From assembly GCA_964564735.1 (NCBI GenBank), contig CAZMCH010000161.1, forward strand, positions 1-5,390: DNA of 5,390 nucleotides. The letters run 5' to 3'. The stretch is from CAZMCH01 sp964564735. GTDB taxonomy: Bacteria; Poribacteria; DTPJ01. A model generated the notes under the pieces. The model was not told the origin of the DNA. It saw only the letters and a list, made by a program, of their open reading frames with translations, and searched no databases. Both the position numbers and the translations under genes were made by a program. Below are positions 1-5,390 of the stretch, one piece after another. The stretch's first letter is position 1. Each line of letters starts with the position of its first letter.

Positions 1-852
1 GTTTATATTATGCTTCTTAAATGCTTTTTTCATTCTTTCGCCAACTTCAGCAAAGTTGCAGTTTGGGCAAAATGCAGTTATAGTAGAACCTGCCCCGCTT
101 ATTGCCACTGCAACCTCATTATCCAATGATTTAGCCTCAGAAAAAACTTCATGAATACCCGGAATAAGTGTTGCCCTATATGGTTGGTGAAGTTTATCTT
201 CCATCGCAACTCTAAGCAATTCATAGTTCCCACTTATAAGCGCACCGACTAAAAGAGAACTTCTGCCTATATTAAAGACTGCAGTAGGTAAATCCAGTGT
301 TTTTGGAAGTATTCTACGTGCATCATTTGTCATTAAATGAAAATCTGGAACAACAGCAACAACCCTTAAAGGCTTTGGTGGAATGACTTTCATATAAACA
401 ACATTTTCTTCTGTTGATGATGAAACCACAACGCCACCCAATATTGATGAAGATACATTATCAGGATGACCATCAATCTTTGTTGCTATATTTATTATCT
501 GCTGAATAGTTAGGGGATTTCCACAAAGGGCATTTGCACCCATCAAACCGCCAATTATTGCTGTTCCGCTACTACCAAGACCTCGTGCCAGTGGAATATT
601 ATTCGTTATCTTTATTTTCAAAAATGGACATTTTTCGCCTAAATAATCATAAAGTGCCTCTGCTGAACGATAAACAAGATTACTGTCATCTCTTGCTAAA
701 TCTTCATTTCCTTCCCCATGAACCTCGATATTAAGTCTATCAGACTCGCTAAGCTCAAATTCATTATATAAATTTAGCGCCATACCCAACACATCAAAAC
801 CGGGACCAAGATTTGTTGTTGACGCAGGAACTCGCACACGCACTCCAGCCAT
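1..852 (-). CDS. thrB: Homoserine kinase, GHMP family (3' end cut by window edge)
   Basis: This gene phosphorylates L-homoserine with ATP to O-phosphohomoserine, the step before threonine synthase, in the cytoplasm. 284 codons are visible with no stop; the family is usually about 300-320 residues, so only a short C-terminal piece is missing. GHMP motif 1 is at residues 8-26 (VPASTTNLGPGFDVLG core). The ATP-binding motif 2 is PLARGLGSSGTA at 87-98, the GHPDN block is at 128-132, and glycine-rich motif 3 (AISGAGST) is at 250-257. Motif 1 together with GHPDN points to ThrB rather than mevalonate or galactokinase members. The start at 852 is chosen because GGAG lies 6 bases upstream; an in-frame ATG at 864 lacks a good ribosome site. 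One oddity is that the usual Glu before GHPDN is Asp (residue 127). It lies downstream of the aminotransferase on the same strand, with a terminator-like hairpin between them. Confidence 0.93.
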   Translation of the reverse strand, partial: MAGVRVRVPASTTNLGPGFDVLGMALNLYNEFELSESDRLNIEVHGEGNEDLARDDSNLVYRSAEALYDYLGEKCPFLKIKITNNIPLARGLGSSGTAIIGGLMGANALCGNPLTIQQIINIATKIDGHPDNVSSSILGGVVVSSSTEENVVYMKVIPPKPLRVVAVVPDFHLMTNDARRILPKTLDLPTAVFNIGRSSLLVGALISGNYELLRVAMEDKLHQPYRATLIPGIHEVFSEAKSLDNEVAVAISGAGSTITAFCPNCNFAEVGERMKKAFKKHNIN

Positions 853-876
853 ACATAACTCCATTGTGAGTATGTT

Positions 877-906
877 AAAAATAAAGACACATTTTTGATG
901 TGTCTT
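877..906 (-). terminator. Stem-loop with T-tract between aminotransferase and thrB
   Basis: A perfect 9-bp stem (884-892 with 898-906) has a 5-base loop (893-897). Read on the minus strand, the stem is AAGACACAT/ATGTGTCTT and is followed by TATTTTT, the shape of an intrinsic terminator. It begins 22 bases past the aminotransferase stop codon and sits just ahead of thrB, whose start is 31 bases beyond the stem. The stem is AT-rich (three G-C pairs), so termination may be incomplete. On the plus strand the sequence after the stem is not a clean T-run, and no plus-strand gene ends here. The rest of the 853-928 gap holds only the thrB ribosome site region. Confidence 0.65.
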
Positions 907-928
907 ATTAAATAATATTAGATAGCCC

Positions 929-2098
929 TTATAATGCTTTTATTGCCTTATCTATACGTTCAAGAGCCTTTATTATGCTTTCCATAGAACCTGCATAGGA
1001 TAGCCTTAGATAACCTTTGCCATATTCACCAAAAGCAGTTCCCGATAGTGTTGCAACTCCATGCTCGTATAATAGATAATCTGGAATCTTGGTAAAATCC
1101 ATCGGCACTTGAGTAACATTTGGAAACACATAAAAAGCACCATTGGGTCTTTTGCATGAGATACCTTCGATAGCATTGAGTCCATCAACAATTGTATCTC
1201 GTCTTCGTTTCAGTTCTTTGACCATTTCGCCAATGCTATCTTGTGGACCAGTCAGTGCCTCAAGTCCTGCCATTTGAATTATACCTGCGGTGCATGAATT
1301 TGAATTAACCATTAACTTTGTGATATGTCCTGCCAATTCCTCAGGCATAACGCCATAGCCCAATCTCCAGCCTGTCATAGCATAGGTTTTTGAAAAGCCC
1401 TCAATAATTATGGTGCGTTCTTTCATGCCGGGTATTGAGGAAATGCTCTCATGTTTTGCATCGTCATATATTATTTTGCTATATACTTCATCAGAAAGAA
1501 CAATAATATTATTTTTAATTGCCAATTCAGCGATAACCTCAAGATCGCTTTTCAAAAGCATTCCACCTGTTGGGTTATGTGGTGAATTTATTATTATCAT
1601 TCTTGTTTTTGGAGTTACGCTATCAACAAGCCTTTGTATATCAAATCTAAAGTCAACCGATTCAAGAAGTGGAACAGGAACAGGCTTTGCCCCAATAAAG
1701 TTTATTACTGATTCATATATCGGAAATCCTGGGTTGGGATAGATCACCTCATCGCCTTCATTTACACATGCCAATATACCAAAAAACATGATAGGCTTTG
1801 CACCTGGAGTAACAACGATCTCATTAATATTAACATCAATGCCTCTCGTGCTTGATATATATTTTGCGATAGCTTCTCTTAATTGTGGGTATCCAGCGGC
1901 AGGACCATAGTGTGTATGACCATCATATATAGCTTTTGCAGCAGCATCGCATATATTTTTCGGTGTATCAAATCCTAAATCGCCAATTTCCATGTGGGCT
2001 ATATCTTTTCCTTGTGCTTCTAATGCCCTTGCCTTAACTAAAACATCAAAAGCAGTTTCTGTTCCGAGTCTGCTCATTCTTTCTGCCAAATAATTCAT
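929..2098 (-). CDS. PLP-dependent class I aminotransferase (aspartate/alanine-type)
   Basis: This is a fold-type I aminotransferase that uses pyridoxal phosphate to move an amino group between an amino acid and a 2-oxo acid in the cytoplasm. At 389 residues it has the normal family length. It shows the N-terminal substrate loop (EIGDLGFDTP, 37-46), the cofactor phosphate loop TPGAK (97-101), Asn175 in NSPHNPTGG, Asp203 and Tyr206 in DEVYS, Schiff-base Lys237 in FSKTYAMTGWRLGY (235-248, with phosphate-binding Arg245), and carboxylate-binding Arg365 in LRLSYA. All catalytic residues are present. The substrate is uncertain: aspartate, alanine, or another amino acid. The neighbouring thrB favours an aspartate-family role, but this is inference. 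The start is supported by AAGGAGA 9 bases upstream; Met8 is the next possible start but lacks such support. A strong promoter lies about 60 bases upstream, and a hairpin terminator follows the stop. Confidence 0.93.
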   Translation of the reverse strand: MNYLAERMSRLGTETAFDVLVKARALEAQGKDIAHMEIGDLGFDTPKNICDAAAKAIYDGHTHYGPAAGYPQLREAIAKYISSTRGIDVNINEIVVTPGAKPIMFFGILACVNEGDEVIYPNPGFPIYESVINFIGAKPVPVPLLESVDFRFDIQRLVDSVTPKTRMIIINSPHNPTGGMLLKSDLEVIAELAIKNNIIVLSDEVYSKIIYDDAKHESISSIPGMKERTIIIEGFSKTYAMTGWRLGYGVMPEELAGHITKLMVNSNSCTAGIIQMAGLEALTGPQDSIGEMVKELKRRRDTIVDGLNAIEGISCKRPNGAFYVFPNVTQVPMDFTKIPDYLLYEHGVATLSGTAFGEYGKGYLRLSYAGSMESIIKALERIDKAIKAL

Positions 2099-2160
2099 CT
2101 AACTGATTCTCCTTTTAAAACATATTGCCAGTAAAATCTGATTTCTAATATATAATCCCA

Positions 2161-2190
2161 ATTATATCACCCTAATCGTTGATATGTCAA
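2161..2190 (-). promoter_or_regulatory. Consensus sigma-70 promoter for the aminotransferase
   Basis: On the minus strand, TTGACA (2190-2185) is followed after exactly 18 bases by TATAAT (2166-2161). Both hexamers match the sigma-70 consensus perfectly. The expected transcription start is near 2154, giving a 5' leader of about 55 bases before the ATG at 2098, with the AAGGAGA ribosome site inside it. This suggests strong, largely constitutive transcription unless a repressor acts. The -35 box is half of an imperfect palindrome (2179-2190). Confidence 0.8.
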
Positions 2191-2229
2191 GATAAAATCC
2201 CTGAAATGAGACTGTATTAATTTGGTAGG

Positions 2230-2308
2230 TAACAAGAAAGCCATCTGTTATATTTACTTTCCTTTCATATATTTATGGAATATATCATTTGATGGCTTTT
2301 TTTTGTTA
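2230..2308 (+). repeat. 79-base inverted-repeat element with terminator-like T-run
   Basis: The left arm 2230-2245 (TAACAAGAAAGCCATC) pairs with the right arm 2291-2308. Nine bases pair without a break (2237-2245 with 2291-2299), and six more outer pairs (2230-2235 with 2303-2308) follow a small bulge. The right arm contains eight Ts (2297-2304), so on the plus strand it looks like an intrinsic terminator with a 45-base loop. Part of the loop can form a second 7-bp hairpin (2267-2273 with 2279-2285). No plus-strand gene lies upstream. It could be the terminator of an unseen small RNA, a miniature inverted-repeat element, or an insulating structure between divergent promoters. The pairing is directly visible; its role is not known. 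Confidence 0.6.
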
Positions 2309-2353
2309 ATCGATATTTTATATAAACACTCTTGATCGATCAGACATTGCATC

Positions 2354-2382
2354 TTGACATTTAAGAGTAAATTCTTTATTCT
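2354..2382 (+). promoter_or_regulatory. Likely promoter of the kinase/beta-helix operon
   Basis: A perfect -35 box TTGACA (2354-2359) is followed after 17 bases by TATTCT (2377-2382), which matches the -10 consensus at four of six positions. The transcription start would be near 2389, leaving a leader of about 195 bases that includes the hairpin cluster at 2462-2530. It lies downstream of the T-run of the 2230-2308 element. A palindrome TGATCGATCA at 2333-2342 ends 11 bases before the -35 box and could be an operator, although short palindromes of this kind also occur by chance. Confidence 0.5.
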
Positions 2383-2461
2383 AAGGTGAATTCATCATTA
2401 TCTTTTTGATTATATAGAAAATTATATTTTTTGTATTAATCCGAGAAGACCCTTTACTGCG

Positions 2462-2530
2462 TTTTGAGCGACTATTCGCTGTCATTTTGAGCAAAGCGCA
2501 AAAATCTTTTTAATTTTGTAAAATGAGATT
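2462..2530. repeat. Hairpin cluster resembling a degenerate dispersed intergenic repeat
   Basis: Three small inverted repeats stand in a row: AGCGA/TCGCT (2467-2471 with 2476-2480), TTTTGaGC/GCgCAAAA (2485-2492 with 2496-2503, one mismatch), and AATCT/AGATT (2503-2507 with 2526-2530) enclosing ATTTTGTAAAAT. TTTTGAGC occurs twice (2462-2469, 2485-2492). The stretch GTCATTTTGAGCAAAGCG resembles the dispersed 'GTCATTCTGAGCGAAGCG...AATCT' repeats found between genes in many bacterial genomes; this likeness is from memory and was not searched. The copy looks decayed, as the right arm is short. It lies in the presumed leader of the AarF-like gene, ending 54 bases before the start codon. Confidence 0.5.
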
Positions 2531-2584
2531 AAAGCCCAAAAAACATAGCAAACAGAAAAATAATGGCAATATCAAGATATTATT

Positions 2585-4252
2585 ATGAGAATAATTGCTA
2601 ATTATAGACGATTTATTAGATTCCGCCATATAATAAATGTTATGGTTAGGAACGGTTTTAATGGACTCATAGAGGCTCTCAGGCTTAGACGTATATATAG
2701 AAAAGGTAAGCCGTCAACAGAGTTGTTGATGTCGCCCCGCGCCAAAAGATTAAGGTTGGCTTTGGAAGAATTGGGACCAACTTTTATCAAAATGGGACAG
2801 ATGCTTAGTACAAGAGCAGACATCGTCCCTCATGATATTTTCATTGAGCTTCAAAAATTGCAGGATCAAGTCCCACCAGTTCCATCAGATAAGATCAAAT
2901 CAGAAATTGAATCAGAACTAAAAACGTCTTTGGATGACATATTTGTTGAGTTCGATAACATTCCATTAGCATCTGCCTCTATTGGTCAGGTTCATAAAGC
3001 AAGACTCAAAACAGGCGAAAAAGTTGCGGTAAAGATACAACGACCTGATCTTAAAAAAATAGTTGAAGATGATCTAAATATACTTAACACTGCTGCAGTA
3101 TTGGCTGAAAGACATATCCCTGAAATAAGAATCTATAATCCAGTTGATTTTGTGCGAGAATTTGCTAAGGCATTAAGAAATGAACTTGATTATAGTCTTG
3201 AAGCAAGAAATATGGAGAAGTTCTCTCATAATTTTGCAGATGATAAATCTGTTTATATACCAAAAGTATATTGGCAGTTTTGCACAAGCCGAATAATAAC
3301 AATGGAATTTGTAGAAGGAATTAAGGTCACCAATATAAACGAATTACAAAAAAAAGGCTATGACATAAAGAGAATTGCCCGTAAAGGTGCAGAAGCATAT
3401 CTCAAACAAATCTTCATTCATAGATTTTTTCATGGTGACCCACATCCCGGTAATATATATATATTGCCTAATGAGGTAATTGCATTTATGGATTTTGGAA
3501 TTGTGGGACGACTCACAACTGCAATGACCTCAAAACTAAATAGACTTCTTATCTCAATAGCCCGAAAAGATACAGAAGCTATCGCTGATGCGATCATTGC
3601 TATTAGTTCCATTGATGAAAATGCAAGTGAAGATGATTTGCTGGCAGATATAGCTGAATTGGCGGATAAATATTATGATATTTCAATAGGACAACTTAGC
3701 GTTGAGACATTAATATTTGATATGACTGAGGTTTCAGCGCGACATAGGCTTGTTTTGGATAGACAATTGAGTTTATTAGGACGTGTTCTTGCTCAGATAG
3801 AGGGTGTTGGCAGACAGCTAGACCCAGATTTTGATATAGTTACGCTAATTCAGCCATTTGCACAGAATCTAATATCTCGTAAGTATTCGCCACATGAAAT
3901 GCTAAAAAAGACATATAAGGTAGCAGGTGATTATGCTGATTTAGTCAGATCAATGCCTAGGGATATTCAAACAGCATTAGATCGAGTAAAAAGCGGAAAA
4001 TTAAGGATAGAATTTAAGCATATAGGTTTGGAGAATCTTGTTTCAGGATTAGAACGATCTACAAGCAGATTGGCTTTTGCAATCATTATCGCCGCCCTAG
4101 TTATTAGTTCTTCTATGATAATGGCATTAGAAAAGCCTTTTGGACCATCCATCTTTGGTATCCCTGTAATAGGGGCTTTGGGTTATCTTATCGCCGCCAT
4201 ATCAGGTTTGTGGCTTGTGATAAACATCATTCGTAATAGAACTCTAAGCTAA
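2585..4252 (+). CDS. AarF/UbiB (ABC1) family atypical kinase, membrane-anchored
   Basis: This is a protein-kinase-like enzyme of the UbiB/COQ8 family, which supports quinone or other isoprenoid-lipid metabolism. The family shows ATPase activity, and the true substrate is generally unclear. Residues seen are the signature KxGQ (Lys69-Gln72), the Ala/Ser-rich nucleotide loop ASASIGQVH (129-137), the VAVK lysine 150, the NELDYSLEARN block (199-209), the catalytic HGDPHPGN (283-290, Asp285 and Asn290) and the metal-binding DFG (303-305). GVGRQLDPDFD (407-417) is another family block. Two hydrophobic segments at about 496-514 and 523-548 form the usual C-terminal membrane hairpin. The 555-residue length is normal. 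The start at 2585 gives the typical family N-terminus but has only a weak ribosome site, and no in-frame ATG lies between it and the upstream stop at 2561. No quinone genes are adjacent. The exported beta-helix gene follows after 16 bases. Confidence 0.93.
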   Translation: MRIIANYRRFIRFRHIINVMVRNGFNGLIEALRLRRIYRKGKPSTELLMSPRAKRLRLALEELGPTFIKMGQMLSTRADIVPHDIFIELQKLQDQVPPVPSDKIKSEIESELKTSLDDIFVEFDNIPLASASIGQVHKARLKTGEKVAVKIQRPDLKKIVEDDLNILNTAAVLAERHIPEIRIYNPVDFVREFAKALRNELDYSLEARNMEKFSHNFADDKSVYIPKVYWQFCTSRIITMEFVEGIKVTNINELQKKGYDIKRIARKGAEAYLKQIFIHRFFHGDPHPGNIYILPNEVIAFMDFGIVGRLTTAMTSKLNRLLISIARKDTEAIADAIIAISSIDENASEDDLLADIAELADKYYDISIGQLSVETLIFDMTEVSARHRLVLDRQLSLLGRVLAQIEGVGRQLDPDFDIVTLIQPFAQNLISRKYSPHEMLKKTYKVAGDYADLVRSMPRDIQTALDRVKSGKLRIEFKHIGLENLVSGLERSTSRLAFAIIIAALVISSSMIMALEKPFGPSIFGIPVIGALGYLIAAISGLWLVINIIRNRTLS

Positions 4253-4268
4253 GGAATGAGGGATTTTT

Positions 4269-5390
4269 ATGAAATATATATTATATTTGCTATTATTCAT
4301 ACAGGTATGTTTTTCTGCTTTTACATTAGATTTGACATCCTTTGCATACGAACTCCATGAGCCAATAACATTAGAGCATATCCAGACTACAATAGATAAA
4401 CCATATATAGTTGAGGGACTCGAAATAACAAATCCAAACGGTTTCGGTATACAAATACGTGAAGTTGATCATATCATAATTAGAAATAATTACATTCATG
4501 ACTGTGGAATAAAAATATCCGAAAATATACAAAAACAAATCAGAGAAACTGGCAAAACTAGACTTTCTGCCTTAAGTAAACCCTTTGATACTGGTGGAAT
4601 AATGATTTTTGATGCAAAGACAGTGGAAATATATGACAATAAAATTATTAATAATGACTATGGAATATTTATATTGGGGCATAATAAAAGACCAACTAAG
4701 GTATCTGTTCATGGTAACATTGTGAAAGATAACCATAGATCAGCGTTTATCAAGGTAAAAAATGCTGATAATGTGGAAATCTATAAAAACATTGTTGAAG
4801 ATAACGGTCTAGATATATACATGGATAATAAGGGCTTGATGGAAGCATTTAAGAGAGGTGAAGATTTCCCTGATGGCAGGTCACAAGGAATAGCTGTTGA
4901 CGGGTGCAATCAAGTAAGAATATTTGATAATACAATCATTAATTCCATAAGCGATGGGATAGGCGTTTATGCTGGTGATCTCGATTATGTGCAGGATATA
5001 GAAATAAATGATAATAAAGTTTTACGAAACGGTGAGCAAGGAATATGGATCGTAAAGGCAAAAAATGGGAAAATACATCACAATACTATTAGGGAAAACA
5101 GACACAGAAAAGGTGAAGTTGGTGGTAGTAGTGGAATAGTGCTGGAAGGTGAAGTATATGATTTTGAGATATTCAGCAATAATATTGGATATAATGATGT
5201 TTTTGGAATATGCCTGATTGCTTCATCAAATAATTATATACATGATAATAGGATATATCACAACGGAGATGGGGCTTTTGGCTGGAGTAATATATTCCAT
5301 TGGAGAGATGATTATTATAAAAAAGGCGGTATTATTGGAAATACGGTAATAAAAAATAACATTATCCATCATAATAGAAGGGCTGTATTT
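4269..5390 (+). CDS. Exported right-handed parallel beta-helix repeat protein (3' end cut by window edge)
   Basis: 374 codons are open to the window edge. Residues 1-17 (Lys2, then a hydrophobic run ending in CFSA) look like a signal peptide, so the protein is probably periplasmic, surface or secreted. Cys14 does not sit in a good lipobox. From about residue 58 onward, rungs of roughly 20-25 residues repeat in the style 'VEIYDNKIINNDYGIFI'. Clear copies begin near 69, 119, 145, 169, 216, 244, 268, 299, 322 and 359, with Asn at the turns and alternating Ile/Val. This is the pectin-lyase/NosD-type beta-helix fold (beta-helix or CASH-like domain). The family includes polysaccharide lyases, epimerases, NosD and adhesins; no catalytic residues could be assigned, so the function is unknown. 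The ribosome site GAGGGA (4258-4263) lies 5 bases before the ATG. The 16-base gap after the AarF-like gene suggests one transcript. Confidence 0.88.
   Translation, partial: MKYILYLLLFIQVCFSAFTLDLTSFAYELHEPITLEHIQTTIDKPYIVEGLEITNPNGFGIQIREVDHIIIRNNYIHDCGIKISENIQKQIRETGKTRLSALSKPFDTGGIMIFDAKTVEIYDNKIINNDYGIFILGHNKRPTKVSVHGNIVKDNHRSAFIKVKNADNVEIYKNIVEDNGLDIYMDNKGLMEAFKRGEDFPDGRSQGIAVDGCNQVRIFDNTIINSISDGIGVYAGDLDYVQDIEINDNKVLRNGEQGIWIVKAKNGKIHHNTIRENRHRKGEVGGSSGIVLEGEVYDFEIFSNNIGYNDVFGICLIASSNNYIHDNRIYHNGDGAFGWSNIFHWRDDYYKKGGIIGNTVIKNNIIHHNRRAVF

Larger units (their letters stand above)
2099..2584. other. Divergent intergenic region, 486 bases
   Basis: This AT-rich region separates the two divergent transcription units. 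From left to right it holds the minus-strand leader and promoter (to 2190), a 79-base inverted-repeat or terminator-like element (2230-2308), a perfect 10-base palindrome TGATCGATCA (2333-2342), a plus-strand promoter candidate (2354-2382), and a hairpin cluster resembling a dispersed intergenic repeat (2462-2530). No open reading frame of convincing length or composition, and no tRNA, was seen. A 12-codon ATG frame at 2563-2601 overlaps the kinase start and is probably chance. Confidence 0.8.

Noticed and set aside
534..734. 66-codon plus-strand frame inside thrB
   Set aside because: It lies antisense to a well-supported gene, has no family features, and its composition follows from the opposite-strand codons.
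1006..1191. 61-codon minus-strand frame inside the aminotransferase
   Set aside because: It lies in another frame of the same strand, within the conserved C-terminal domain; it is a shadow, not a frameshifted gene, since the main frame is intact.
1410..1742. 110-codon plus-strand frame inside the aminotransferase
   Set aside because: It is an antisense shadow of conserved aminotransferase motifs with no ribosome site or recognisable domain.
2179..2207. Plus-strand promoter TTGATA/17 bases/TGAAAT ahead of the inverted-repeat element
   Set aside because: The -10 box matches at only four positions and the -35 half is part of the palindrome with the strong minus promoter; too weak to list as a feature.
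2563..2601. 12-codon ATG frame overlapping the AarF-like start (possible upstream peptide)
   Set aside because: It is very short, has no convincing ribosome site, and is readily expected by chance in AT-rich sequence.
2602..2823. Minus-strand frames inside the kinase gene (also 3430-3612 and 3967-4152)
   Set aside because: They are antisense shadows of conserved kinase regions without supporting signals.

Overview
The window is an AT-rich stretch of bacterial chromosome. Its signals are bacterial: sigma-70-type promoter boxes, Shine-Dalgarno sequences and stem-loop terminators. The genus cannot be named from the sequence. Low G+C, a single-gene AarF/UbiB kinase and a secreted beta-helix protein would fit many poorly cultured Gram-negative or candidate-phylum bacteria, but this is only inference. 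There are four protein genes, two on each strand, facing away from a central 486-base intergenic region.

Left half, minus strand (1-2098): a class I PLP-dependent aminotransferase of the aspartate/alanine type is followed downstream by homoserine kinase (thrB), which runs off the left edge. A near-perfect sigma-70 promoter (TTGACA, 18-base spacer, TATAAT) drives the aminotransferase. A 9-bp hairpin with a T-tract lies between the two genes, so thrB is expressed either by partial readthrough or from an unseen promoter. The pair makes metabolic sense if the aminotransferase makes aspartate, the precursor of homoserine and threonine, but its substrate is not proven by sequence.

Centre (2099-2584): this divergent intergenic region carries the minus-strand promoter, a 79-base inverted-repeat element that reads like a plus-strand terminator although no plus-strand gene ends there, a likely plus-strand promoter (TTGACA, 17-base spacer, TATTCT), and a cluster of small hairpins resembling a decayed dispersed 'GTCATTcTGAGCgAAGCG'-type repeat in the long leader of the next gene.

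Right half, plus strand (2585-5390): an AarF/UbiB (ABC1) atypical kinase with two C-terminal membrane segments is followed after 16 bases by an exported, asparagine-rich right-handed beta-helix protein (NosD/polysaccharide-lyase-like fold), which is open at the right edge. The two are probably co-transcribed. No mobile element with a transposase, CRISPR array, tRNA or rRNA is visible. Most of the window is ordinary housekeeping sequence. The points most worth checking are the central inverted-repeat element, the kinase/beta-helix pairing and the hairpin ahead of thrB.
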